A stretch of DNA of 64,000 nucleotides from JAFDZV01 sp035549015. GTDB taxonomy: Bacteria > Bacteroidota > Ignavibacteria > OLB7. Every line of letters begins with the position of its first letter. Within the stretch, counting starts at the first letter, position 1. This document shows positions 52,158-60,158 of this stretch, piece after piece. The translations under genes were made by a program, and so were the position numbers. The DNA lies in assembly GCA_035549015.1 (NCBI GenBank), contig DASZRW010000043.1, positions 1 through 64,000 of the forward strand, given 5' to 3'. The notes beneath the pieces are model-generated. The model did no database searches. It saw only the letters and a list, made by a program, of their open reading frames with translations, and was not told where the DNA came from.

Positions 52158-53504
52158 TCAGAACACCGTGATCCGCGAGGCGTTCAGCACGTGCATCTTC
52201 TGAAGCCGCTCCCCCAGCCCCAGCAGATGATGATTGTCCGGCGGCACGGTCACCTTCGTGCACGGCCCCTGCGCCTCATCGATCTTGTAGAGGTAGGCCG
52301 GGCTCCATCGCTGGTTGAAACTGCCATCCACGTTGAGCACTTCCTGCGCGAAGACGCCCGGATATCGCTGTGCGATATAGTGGGAATCGGTGTCGAAGAT
52401 GAGCGCCACCGGGGCAAAGGGGAGCCGGTGCATTGCGTCGATGATGCCGCGCTGGTGCTTCTGCGCCACGTTGTTTCCGTTGATGATCTGATCCACCGGA
52501 GTCGGCTGCGTGCCGTCGCAGAGCGAGCCGGTGCCGCCGCCGTATCCGCCCCACTGCGAAGGGTTCGGCGTGCCGCCGCCGTGATAGCTCAGTACATCCA
52601 CCAGCGGAGGTCCAACCGGGCTTGGCCCGATCCCCAGGCCGTCCAGGAAGCAGGTGAATCCCGGGCTGGACCGTTCGTCCAGGAGGTCATCCACGGAACT
52701 GATGGAGACAAGCCGGCGGCGTTTGCCCGTAGCAGGGTCCACCAGTTTCTGATGCAGCCAGCCGGCCACGATCCGGTGCCACTCCCGCACGTGCGTGATC
52801 CCGGAATGCGGCTCGTTGAAGAGCTCGTACATCACATTCCAGTGCTTCATCGTTGCACCGACAATCGCATCGAACAATCCCCGCTGCAGCGAGCCGAGCA
52901 GAATCTTGCGCTGAACCGGATGCGGATCGTTCGGTTCCTGAATGTCGCAATAGAACTTCGTTGCATTCGCCACCGCATTGCCCGCATCGTCCACAATCAC
53001 GCCGTTGGTGTTGTTGTTGAATTGAAACGGATTGCTTGCAAAACCGGGCGACTCGATCGCCTGCTTGCTCGAGAGCGAAATGCAGACAACGATGCCGTGA
53101 CTCTTCGCAGCCCCAACAAACTCGTCGAGGCGCGAAAGGTATGTGCCGGAGACCAGGCTGAGATTGTACTTGCCGGGATGCTGCGGGGCGATCAGGAACG
53201 GCACCACGCGAACGTTGTAGGGATTGAAGACAAAGAGGCGGAGGTAGTTCACCTTGTACGACTTCAGCGTTGCGAAATAGTCGTTGAAGGTCATGCTGAA
53301 TCGGTCGGTGCCGGGAAGTGCGGTATCCTGCGACGAGAGCAGGTCCAGGCCGGTGCCTCCGGGAAGCACCCCGCCCACTTCATCGAAGAAACTGAAACCG
53401 AACAGGTTCACACGCCGGTTTCCCACGGTGTCGAAGATATCGTACTTCTGATCGAGTGGATTCGTTGCTCCGGTGGGAGCAACATACAAACGCGTTGGAT
53501 CCAT
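52158..53504 (-). CDS. Clan-A (TIM-barrel) glycoside-hydrolase-like protein
   Basis: A 448-residue protein resembling GH5-type barrels. NLFGFSFFDEV near the start, YKVNYLRLFVFNPYN (strand 2 region), GIVVCISLSSKQ (strand 3), and WNVMYELFNEPHSG with the expected Asn-Glu acid/base at the end of strand 4 are visible, followed by VDVLSYHGGG. The position where clan A carries its nucleophilic Glu reads VALIFDTDSHY, with Asp but no clear Glu, so hydrolase activity is uncertain. There is no signal peptide from MDPTRLY (53504), which is chosen because of GGGGAG 10 nt upstream; upstream in-frame sequence has no protein character. A cytoplasmic or non-classically exported protein would be unusual for this fold. 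Confidence 0.65.
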   Translation of the reverse strand: MDPTRLYVAPTGATNPLDQKYDIFDTVGNRRVNLFGFSFFDEVGGVLPGGTGLDLLSSQDTALPGTDRFSMTFNDYFATLKSYKVNYLRLFVFNPYNVRVVPFLIAPQHPGKYNLSLVSGTYLSRLDEFVGAAKSHGIVVCISLSSKQAIESPGFASNPFQFNNNTNGVIVDDAGNAVANATKFYCDIQEPNDPHPVQRKILLGSLQRGLFDAIVGATMKHWNVMYELFNEPHSGITHVREWHRIVAGWLHQKLVDPATGKRRRLVSISSVDDLLDERSSPGFTCFLDGLGIGPSPVGPPLVDVLSYHGGGTPNPSQWGGYGGGTGSLCDGTQPTPVDQIINGNNVAQKHQRGIIDAMHRLPFAPVALIFDTDSHYIAQRYPGVFAQEVLNVDGSFNQRWSPAYLYKIDEAQGPCTKVTVPPDNHHLLGLGERLQKMHVLNASRITVF

Positions 53505-54182
53505 TGGTCCATCTCTCCCCTGTTGATGTATTGATGAACAGGCACGGCATGACGGCACCTGCCGGGCGCCGCAACTGCACGTGCGTCTGGTATTGATGCG
53601 ATCCTGCGGGGAGAGGGGTGAGTCGACGATGCAGCCGGAGCGTCCGCACGCAGCCCGCCCGGAAATGCGGCGCCGTGAGGCAGCGCCGATTTCATACGGG
53701 CTCGCGGGGATTCCGGACCAGTGGCGGGCACGGCATGTATCGGGGCACGGGGAACGCGTGCCCAACCTGGCCGCACCGGAAGCCGTCTGCATGGAGCGGG
53801 GAGCCGACCATGCGATCGGCATCGCGCAGCACATTACCTGGCTTCCTGCGTCTACGATTCGAGAGATTCCGGGGACATGGTTTCGATGGAACGCGCGCAA
53901 GTTAACACGATGCGCATTCAATGCAAGCGGGGTTATCGCGTGGCACGGTTCCACCCGTCATTTTCCACGATGTACGGATATCGATCTCCGATGTACAATT
54001 GATCTTTGTATCCACCAATCAATGTGGTATGTTTCACCGGCCTCTGATGTCGGCAGGATAGGCATGAGCGGGAACAATCGCATCGGGTTCGTACTGAATT
54101 CGGTGCACCACCGAAATGCGATGCAGACAATTGTAGATTTACATCAATGCCGGTTCTCTTCACATTCTTACGATGACAACCG
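53505..54182. other. 678-bp divergent intergenic region
   Basis: No supported gene. The right part (about 53930-54180) is more AT-rich than the surroundings and probably holds the promoter of the secreted-protein gene at 54183. No repeat or strong hairpin was identified. Confidence 0.45.
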
Positions 54183-54866
54183 ATGCCGTATTCACGCACG
54201 CTGGCTACGCTGATATTTGCATTGATCGCCACGCAGCTCGATGCGCAGGGTACGGACTCCACGGTGGCCATCCGATTCCCGGCACGATTTGCCGCCGCAA
54301 TACTGCGGGTGAGCGCGGCAACGGATGCGAACGGCGCCGACGTTCCGATGGCATTCCAGCCCGGGCTCCGGTACCGGCGGATGGGGATCGCCATTACCGG
54401 CCGGCCGATCCGGACCGATGCACATCGATTCATCAGGCTCCATCTCACCGCCAGGACAACGATCGCCTCTCCCGACACGAAGTCCTGGGCGGCAGCAGGA
54501 GGCGCAAATCCCGCCACCGGGGCGACCGTTGATTCGATGCAGGTGCCGCCGGGGCATATGGGCGCAGGAAGCGTGTTCCGGGAAATGCCGGCCGGAAGAA
54601 TGGAAGCGGTGGATGCAGAGGAGGGAACGGTGCCGGCGGATGCATGCACCATTGCTCCTGTGGCGGTTCGGGCGCGCGATACATGCGCGGCACGGGAGTA
54701 CATGGTGAGCCTCCGGAACATCGATGCACGCACAATCCTTCTTCGGCTGGCAGGCGAACGGCGTGTGGCGCCCGGCCTGGAAAGCCAGTGCTCGGCGCCG
54801 GTCGCGAGTGCGGCCGCCGGTACGGCCTCGAGTGCGGAGAAGCCGGCGCTGAGCATTGTGCGCTAG
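54183..54866 (+). CDS. Secreted hypothetical protein
   Basis: A 227-residue protein with a short signal peptide (MPYSRTLATLIFALIATQLDAQ). The mature part starts with a beta-rich stretch (STVAIRFPARFAAAILRVSAA) and later includes VRARDTCAAREYMVSL and ARTILLRLAGERRV; the end is Ala/Ser rich. Three cysteines are seen and no sorting domain. I do not recognise a family. No good Shine-Dalgarno is visible, and the middle (residues ~95-165) is of low complexity, so real coding status rests mainly on the signal peptide and the uninterrupted frame. Two strong hairpins follow, separating it from the convergent SDR gene. Confidence 0.55.
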   Translation: MPYSRTLATLIFALIATQLDAQGTDSTVAIRFPARFAAAILRVSAATDANGADVPMAFQPGLRYRRMGIAITGRPIRTDAHRFIRLHLTARTTIASPDTKSWAAAGGANPATGATVDSMQVPPGHMGAGSVFREMPAGRMEAVDAEEGTVPADACTIAPVAVRARDTCAAREYMVSLRNIDARTILLRLAGERRVAPGLESQCSAPVASAAAGTASSAEKPALSIVR

Positions 54867-54895
54867 CAGGATACAGCAGATTGAACGGCCCGAGG

Positions 54896-54993
54896 GGTTA
54901 TCGCAGGGCCCGAACCGCACGGCCCCTGCGATAACCAACCGGAGCACACAGCCCCGAAGCCATCGCCGTGCACGGCCGATGGCTTCGGGGTTT
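54896..54993. terminator. Double hairpin terminator between convergent genes
   Basis: Two perfect stems lie in tandem: GGTTATCGCAGGG (54896-54908) with CCCTGCGATAACC (54924-54936), 13 bp; and CCCCGAAGCCATCG (54952-54965) with CGATGGCTTCGGGG (54977-54990), 14 bp, followed by TTT. They separate the plus-strand gene ending at 54866 from the minus-strand SDR gene ending at 55019. Confidence 0.8.
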
Positions 54994-55018
54994 CAAGGCT
55001 GTCCATTCGGCGCATTTC

Positions 55019-55777
55019 TCACGGATCGACCGCAAGCGTGTCGTAGTAGCTCACAACGCGATCGTGCGCGCCGGCACGCGTGTAGACATCCGGTTTGCGC
55101 GACCCGATGACGCCGGCAATCACCTCCGCCACGTCCTCCGCGTTCTGTGCATCGGGAAACGAACGCGAGTCCGGTCCGCCATGCATCGCGTTCAGACCGA
55201 AGTCCGTGCGCACAACGCCGGGTGATACGAGGGAGAACTGGATGCCGGGATGCGTCTCCTGCACTTCGGCGCGGAAGGTGGCGGTGAGCGCGTTGAGGAA
55301 GTGCTTGGCGCCGCAGTACGCGGAGCGGATCACCGCGAACGGCATGCGGCCGAGCATGGAGGAGATGTTGATCACATGCCCCTTCCCCCGCTCCTGAAAA
55401 TGCGGCAGCACCTCCTGCATGCCGTACAGCGCGGACTTGACGTTCACCTGCATCACCTGATCGATATCCTCGTCGGTAAGCTGCGAGGGAAGACGCGATA
55501 TCCCCTGCCCCACATTGTTCACCCAGACATCGATGCGGCCGAAGCGTTCCAATGCAACGGCAACAACGCGTTGCACCTCATCGCGGCGCGATACGTCCGC
55601 GGGAATTGCCAGCGCCTTTTCGCCGCAGCGCCCCGCCACTTCGCCGAGCGCGTCCGCACGGCGCGCAACCAGCGCCAGGGAGGCCCCAGCGGAAGCGAGC
55701 AGCTCCGCAAGCGCCGCGCCGATGCCGCTGCTGGCACCGGTAATCACAACCACGATATCATCCATTCCGGAGTTCAT
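55019..55777 (-). CDS. Short-chain dehydrogenase/reductase (classical SDR)
   Basis: A 252-residue cytoplasmic NAD(P)-dependent oxidoreductase. The nucleotide-binding TGASSGIG is at ~12-19, the NNAG-equivalent reads NNVGQG (~90), the catalytic Ser is in HVINISSMLG, and Tyr/Lys are in SAYCGAKHF, so the SYK triad is complete. ARR after the second strand favours NADP over NAD. VSPGVVRTDFG is the usual post-catalytic loop. Substrate is unknown. AGGA 7 nt before the ATG at 55777 supports that start; an in-frame ATG at 55765 is second best. In-frame sequence further upstream to 55909 reads through repeat A copy 3 and is not part of the protein. Confidence 0.9.
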   Translation of the reverse strand: MNSGMDDIVVVITGASSGIGAALAELLASAGASLALVARRADALGEVAGRCGEKALAIPADVSRRDEVQRVVAVALERFGRIDVWVNNVGQGISRLPSQLTDEDIDQVMQVNVKSALYGMQEVLPHFQERGKGHVINISSMLGRMPFAVIRSAYCGAKHFLNALTATFRAEVQETHPGIQFSLVSPGVVRTDFGLNAMHGGPDSRSFPDAQNAEDVAEVIAGVIGSRKPDVYTRAGAHDRVVSYYDTLAVDP

Positions 55778-55837
55778 CCTGATTCCTCGAGATTGCTTGA
55801 TGAATGGGCGGCACGTACATGCCGCCTCCGGAGAATC

Positions 55838-55988
55838 TAAGTACTTGCGAAGAAGTATCCTGATATGCTCTGAACAACACGTTGGGCCTGAGTTGTACTC
55901 CGGCCCCATTCTTCTGATGACGATCGCGGAGTCACACTCCGCGATAACAGATCGAAGTCCTATCAGAAATCAATTCCCTCTGTACGTA
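55838..55988 (+). repeat. Interspersed cloverleaf-like repeat A, copy 3
   Basis: This copy runs from TAAGTACTTGCGAAG to CTCTGTACGTA. It retains GGCCTGAGT-TGT-ACTCCGGCC (one mismatch) and the perfect 10-bp hairpin ATCGCGGAGT-CAC-ACTCCGCGAT. The first small hairpin is broken (GCTCTGAACAAC), and the closing stem has one mismatch. It sits upstream of the SDR gene in antisense orientation to it, so a fixed role as a 3' or 5' element of one gene type is unlikely. Confidence 0.9.
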
Positions 55989-56116
55989 ACGCGATCGCAC
56001 CGGACACTCCAACCGTGCCGGAGGGGGGCATTGACTCCGACAACGTGGCGAACGGCACACTCTCCCGGCAGCACGCAGACGATGCCGGTGCCCGCACGGC
56101 GCCCGCAACGCAGGTG

Positions 56117-56503
56117 TCACAGGTTCTCGAGCAGGCGCTTCGGCGCAACCATACGCCAGGCCGCCGCCGCATACATCCCAACGACCTCCCAGTCCACACG
56201 TCCGGTATCCAGATAGATGCCGATCCAACCGCTCGGGCCAAGGTATGCCGGAACGAAAAAGTGTTCGGGATCATCCGTCACCAGCCGCCCCTGTTCCTCC
56301 TTCGTGGACTTGCACGCTGCGGCAATGCGCCCGTTGCCGTGATGATCGAACATGTAGTAGAGGAACGTTTTCTTCCGGACCTGGAACTGCAGGTGCTCCT
56401 CGCCGACGGGTTGAACCTCCACTTCCGGCAACTGCTCGCAGATTGCAAGGAGCCGCTCGCGCCGTTTCGGCGCCGATGATATCTGCTTTGGTGTGAGTGC
56501 CAT
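56117..56503 (-). CDS. MmcQ/YjbR (DUF419) family protein
   Basis: A 128-residue cytoplasmic protein of full family length. Typical stretches are ICEQLPEVEVQ, a strand pair QFQVRKKTFLYYMFD, ACKSTKEEQGRLVTDDPEHFFVPAYLG, GWIGIYLDTGRVDWEVVG, and the closing WRMVAPKRLLENL. The fold is the double-wing CyaY-like type sometimes called DNA-binding, but no biochemical role is established for most members. MALTPKQ at 56503 is the chosen start; an ATG 24 bp upstream is also open and neither has a clear ribosome site. It is transcribed toward the SDR gene side with repeat A copy 3 between them. Confidence 0.85.
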   Translation of the reverse strand: MALTPKQISSAPKRRERLLAICEQLPEVEVQPVGEEHLQFQVRKKTFLYYMFDHHGNGRIAAACKSTKEEQGRLVTDDPEHFFVPAYLGPSGWIGIYLDTGRVDWEVVGMYAAAAWRMVAPKRLLENL

Positions 56504-56716
56504 GATCGCTTCGGTTGATGGTTCCATCCGCAGCCGGACCGTATCCACCGTCCGCCGGATCCGGCCAGCCGGGCGGCGCGCGCCGGGCATTGCAGGATGC
56601 GCGAATGTCGGGATGCGCCGTACAGTATTCAAATCTGAAGAGAGGGTGCCTGATCTCCGCGCAGGCGCCGAGCGTTTTCCACCGGGCCCAACGCCGATCG
56701 TGCCGATCGTGAAGAA

Positions 56717-56742
56717 GGCCCGGCCCAACAAGGGACCGGGCC
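56717..56742 (-). terminator. Hairpin downstream of the monooxygenase-like gene
   Basis: GGCCCGG (56717-56723) pairs with CCGGGCC (56736-56742), extended inward by CCC/GGG with a bulge. On the minus strand it is followed by TTCTTC. It lies ~155 bp after the stop of the gene at 56897, and could equally act on the plus strand, where TCCTTTC follows. Confidence 0.5.
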
Positions 56743-56896
56743 GTCCTTTCAATTCTGTTACCTGGACCGTCACATCTGCGCTCGGCGGAGCCGGCAAATC
56801 TCCGCACTGCCACGGCGAGGACGTTCGAAACGCCGGCCGATATTCAACCGGCGTCTGCGCACAACCTGGACAACTGCGCGCATCGATTGCATTCGA

Positions 56897-57181
56897 TCAG
56901 ATGGTGAGCGATTCCGCGCCCTCGATGAAGCTGACCTCCGGCTTGCCCACAACGCCGGCGCGCGACATCGCTTCGCGCAGCGTGTCCGACTGCGCAAACG
57001 CCTGCGCCTTCTCCAGACTCTCCCACTTCAGAAGAACGGTCACTTCGTTCGGGTTGCCCGCAGTCTGCATCAACTGGCCTCCCAGCGATCCCCCCGCCTG
57101 GCGGTTTGGAGCGTCCTCATCGAAAATGGTCTTCCACTTGTCGAAGTCCTCAACGGTGTGGCGAACAAGGATGTACGGCAT
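56897..57181 (-). CDS. Small dimeric alpha/beta-barrel (ABM-like) protein
   Basis: A 94-residue cytoplasmic protein. MPYILVRHTVEDFDKWKTIFDED, then VTVLLKWESLEKAQAFAQSDTLREAM and VVGKPEVSFIEGAE give the beta-alpha-beta pattern of the dimeric alpha-beta barrel superfamily, to which antibiotic-biosynthesis monooxygenases and several stress proteins belong. There is no obvious catalytic residue, so an enzymatic role is not claimed. AGGAG 7 nt before the ATG supports the start. It diverges from the lipoprotein gene at 57449. Confidence 0.75.
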   Translation of the reverse strand: MPYILVRHTVEDFDKWKTIFDEDAPNRQAGGSLGGQLMQTAGNPNEVTVLLKWESLEKAQAFAQSDTLREAMSRAGVVGKPEVSFIEGAESLTI

Positions 57182-57448
57182 CGTGTTTCTCCTGATGATT
57201 GAGTGATTGCGGAGCACGATCGGCGCCACTGTGGTCCCGGAAGCGGGCAGGCGATCGATCGCACAGTGAATACGAAAGGGGTGCCGACCTGGATTGCGCC
57301 GCCCGGCGGTTGCATCGGAGGTTGCACGTCCGCTGGGGAGCGGTTCAAGTCCCCACGGGCGTTACATCCAATGGCGTATGTGTCTGGAACAACAACCGGC
57401 CTCGCATGCGTTCGCGCGCGGCGCAGTCAGGAATCAATCCCGAAACCA

Positions 57449-57925
57449 ATGTTCATCCTTCGCCTTGTTTCGCGCCTGCGCATCCTGATCGTTCTCATCG
57501 CCTCCGCCATCGCGGCCTGTATCGGAGGCTGTTCCACTCCGATCACGCCAAAGGATCAAGCCTTCCAGGGAATCCAGATCGCGTTCGAGAACGGGCAGCT
57601 TGGAGGAACGATCGGGGATGCATCGGATGACTGGCAGCCGATCGCCGATGTGTGCGCGGAGTTCCCGGCCGCCTATCCAAACCCGGCAAGCTCCTCCTCA
57701 ACCCTCAACATCAGGCTCTGCCAGCAGGACAACGTGCGCGTATGGGTGGAGTCAGCGCCGGGAGTGAACTACCAGATCGTTCAACGTGGTGTAATGCAGG
57801 CCGGCCAGTATACACTCACCATGGATTGGAGCAGCGCACCGGCCGGCATCTATCGATGCTACCTCGAGATCGAACGTGATGGCCGCACATATCGCACCTA
57901 CGGTGATGTGAAGGTGGAACACTAG
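57449..57925 (+). CDS. Lipoprotein with FlgD-like / sorting-domain-like fold
   Basis: A 158-residue protein with a lipoprotein signal peptide: hydrophobic LRILIVLIASAIAACIGGC with lipobox candidates at Cys24 (IAAC) and Cys28 (IGGC). After ~30 linker residues comes a beta domain starting EFPAAYPNPASSSSTLNIRL, then VRVWVESAPGVNYQIV, SSAPAGIYRCYLEIERDG and TYGDVKVEH. This is the FlgD-Ig / T9SS sorting-domain pattern, but on a lipoprotein it may be a structural domain rather than a secretion signal. Upstream in-frame codons from 57203 are open but encode no recognisable protein; MFILRLV is chosen because the signal peptide starts there. Repeat B copy 2 begins 10 bp after the stop. Confidence 0.78.
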   Translation: MFILRLVSRLRILIVLIASAIAACIGGCSTPITPKDQAFQGIQIAFENGQLGGTIGDASDDWQPIADVCAEFPAAYPNPASSSSTLNIRLCQQDNVRVWVESAPGVNYQIVQRGVMQAGQYTLTMDWSSAPAGIYRCYLEIERDGRTYRTYGDVKVEH

Positions 57926-57935
57926 CGGCCTGTAT

Positions 57936-58188
57936 GTGCGATATCGCAGGGATCCGGCAGAACGTCCGGCCATGCCGGAGATGGTCACGCATCGCGGAGC
58001 ACCCGTCTGCAGCAGATACCATGCAGCTTCCGGCAACAGGCACCGGCGGCACGTACCGTGATGCCGGCCGAAGGCCGGGGAGCATACATATCTGGAGCGG
58101 TGCGGCCTGGCGGCCGGGAGAAGAGGAGGGTGCTGCAAACGGCACGCCGCTGTGCGGCTTTCCGGAGAGTGGTCCGGTTGAACGCCGA
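57936..58188. repeat. Interspersed intergenic repeat B, copy 2
   Basis: Aligns with 3114-3321 in the same orientation: GATATCGC, then GGATCCGGCAGAAC, then CCGAAGGCCGGGGAGCATAC, then GCCGCTGTGCGGCTTTCC, then TTGAACGC. It is ~40 bp longer because of a purine-rich insertion around 58110-58138. CCGGCC-GAA-GGCCGG is a perfect hairpin in this copy. It directly follows the lipoprotein gene. Confidence 0.85.
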
Positions 58189-58444
58189 GATACTTTTGCA
58201 TTACAGCGCAATGTTGATGCGTTGGATGCCGAGCCCGGATCAGTGCGCAGCTATTTCAGAACGGAGCGGGCAACCTGCCGAATGTTCTCTCCGGCGCCGT
58301 GCGGGTACACCGGGTTGAAGGGAGCGCGGCGGCACGGCGAGGCATCGATCATCATGTGAATCCCCTGTGGCATGCTGAATCCCATGTGGAACGAATCGGG
58401 TGCGCGTGTTGGGCCGGGTTTTACCCGGACCCCGCTCTACTCGG

Positions 58445-60034
58445 CTACCGATGAAGGATGTGAAGCATCTCGGTGCGCAGGCCGGAGATCTCCAGGCCCG
58501 GATACGCCGCTGCGAGCTGTTCCGAACCGATCGAGTCGATCATCCCGACAACGGCCCTGGCATACTCTTCCGCGCGTGCACCGTTACCCACGGCGACGTA
58601 CATGCGGGCCAGCTCCGCCACCACCGGGAGTGACTGCATCATCGTTGCCATCGGCAGCGCGCGCTCCATCTCCGCGAGGGTTGCAGCGGCCTGTGCCCGA
58701 TCGTCCCGCTCGGTGAGTTCGAATCGTGCAAGCCGGTCGTACAGAAGCAGATAGGTCAGCACCACCTGCTCGCGCGAGTCGCATGGGATGGCAGTGTCGC
58801 GGATGGCGGAGAAGCCGAGGCGCCTGGTCCAGGCAGGTGCAGGGATCCCGGCTGCGGAGCCGGGCATCAGGAGGGCACGCATCACCGAATAGTTGATCGG
58901 CTGGGTATCATCCGGCTGCGCCGGCTGGCGTGTGGGAACGAGCAGGTTCACCAGCCCCGCCCAGCGCGAGTAGGCTCGCAGCCCCAGGCTGGCACCAGAC
59001 TCCACGGACGTGGAGATGCAGACGGGGCGCTCCCATCCGTTGGTGCGCAACAGATCGATCAACACCTGATCCGCCATGGACAACATGTGGTAGTTACCGA
59101 ACTGTTGGGTACGAAGGATGAACATGGCCCTTCCATGCCGAAGCACGTCCCTGTCGGTGATGCCCGCACGCTTTGCAGCCGCCTGCGCGATCGGCACCTG
59201 CATCGGAAGCAGGCTGTCGTTCACCTGCCGCCATTGGATCGTGTCCAGCTGCGCATCACCGTATCCCAGCCGGAGCGCAGCCGAACCCAGGGTGCTCCCA
59301 TGCTTCAACATCTTCACATACCACGCAGCGTTTGCGAGCGAAAGATTCACAGGTGTCACGTCCTTGCGGAGACCCTCGACGCATTGCAGGTAGAGAAGCG
59401 GGAAGGTGTCGTTGTCGCCGTTGAGAAGCACGATGGCATCCGGCGGGCATGAGCCGAGGATGTTGCGGCAGAGCTCCAGCGCCGCATCCGGGAACCCGGA
59501 CTCCCTGCGCCCCTCGGCAAAGGCCCAGCGCGCGGAGTCCGCGAGCCCCTGCTTTGCATACCTGAGCGCCAACGCCCCCCACGCCGCCGTGATCTTGTCG
59601 TACGGACCAAGCACCGCGATCTCGCCGCGGTAATGCGAGTCCGCGGCAAGTGCCTTTCTCATCTCGCCGGTCACGGTGCGCGCCTGTTCGAGCGACGCGG
59701 TCGTGATGCCATCACTTCCACCGGCGCGCCGCGTGAAGATGCGATCGTACGTGTACCCCAGGAAATAATGCGCCTCGGCATTGGCGGGCTCCAGCGCCAG
59801 CGTCTGCTTCAGCAGGGTTTCTGCGGCACCGTATCGTGCAAGGATGGAATCGGACGCGGCATCCGGGGTGGATTCGTTTGTCCATGCCTCCGCCTCCTTG
59901 AACTCGCGCTTCGCTCGGGCAAGGAGCGAATCGGCATGCGCGTGCTGGGCGGAGGCCCGCTCAACGGCAATAAGCAAGAATGGAAGGATGAGAAGGGAGA
60001 CGGCACGAACCCACTGCGTCCGAAGATTCTTCAT
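58445..60034 (-). CDS. Secreted TPR protein with DUF2723-type C-terminal region
   Basis: A 529-residue protein. A signal-like hydrophobic segment (VSLLILPFLLIAVERASAQ, ~9-28) is followed by TPR-like helices (TLLKQTLALEPANAEAHYFL region, ~60-170). A domain then starts with PDAIVLLNGDNDTFPLLYLQ, CVEGLRKDVTPVNLSLANAA and WYVKML, which matches the soluble C-terminal part of Bacteroidota DUF2723 membrane proteins. The multi-spanning DUF2723 membrane part itself is missing, so this looks like a detached periplasmic version. More TPR-like helices end the protein. The start MKNLRTQ at 60034 gives the signal peptide; no Shine-Dalgarno is obvious. It follows the GH30-like gene on the same strand with 124 bp between them. 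Confidence 0.75.
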   Translation of the reverse strand: MKNLRTQWVRAVSLLILPFLLIAVERASAQHAHADSLLARAKREFKEAEAWTNESTPDAASDSILARYGAAETLLKQTLALEPANAEAHYFLGYTYDRIFTRRAGGSDGITTASLEQARTVTGEMRKALAADSHYRGEIAVLGPYDKITAAWGALALRYAKQGLADSARWAFAEGRRESGFPDAALELCRNILGSCPPDAIVLLNGDNDTFPLLYLQCVEGLRKDVTPVNLSLANAAWYVKMLKHGSTLGSAALRLGYGDAQLDTIQWRQVNDSLLPMQVPIAQAAAKRAGITDRDVLRHGRAMFILRTQQFGNYHMLSMADQVLIDLLRTNGWERPVCISTSVESGASLGLRAYSRWAGLVNLLVPTRQPAQPDDTQPINYSVMRALLMPGSAAGIPAPAWTRRLGFSAIRDTAIPCDSREQVVLTYLLLYDRLARFELTERDDRAQAAATLAEMERALPMATMMQSLPVVAELARMYVAVGNGARAEEYARAVVGMIDSIGSEQLAAAYPGLEISGLRTEMLHILHR

Positions 60035-60158
60035 GGTGAGGTTGTTGGAGGTTGAATCTCGCCGGTGCACCAAGTTATCACGTGAGGCGGAGATGACAAG
60101 GTGTGCCGCCAGCACGCGGCCGCGCGCGCCACGGCGACATATCACCCACCATGACGCA

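Noticed and set aside
55778..55909. N-terminal extension of the SDR frame reading through repeat A copy 3
   Set aside because: The same antisense peptide appears at repeat A copy 2 where no SDR gene follows, so it is the repeat read in frame; a ribosome site supports the later start.
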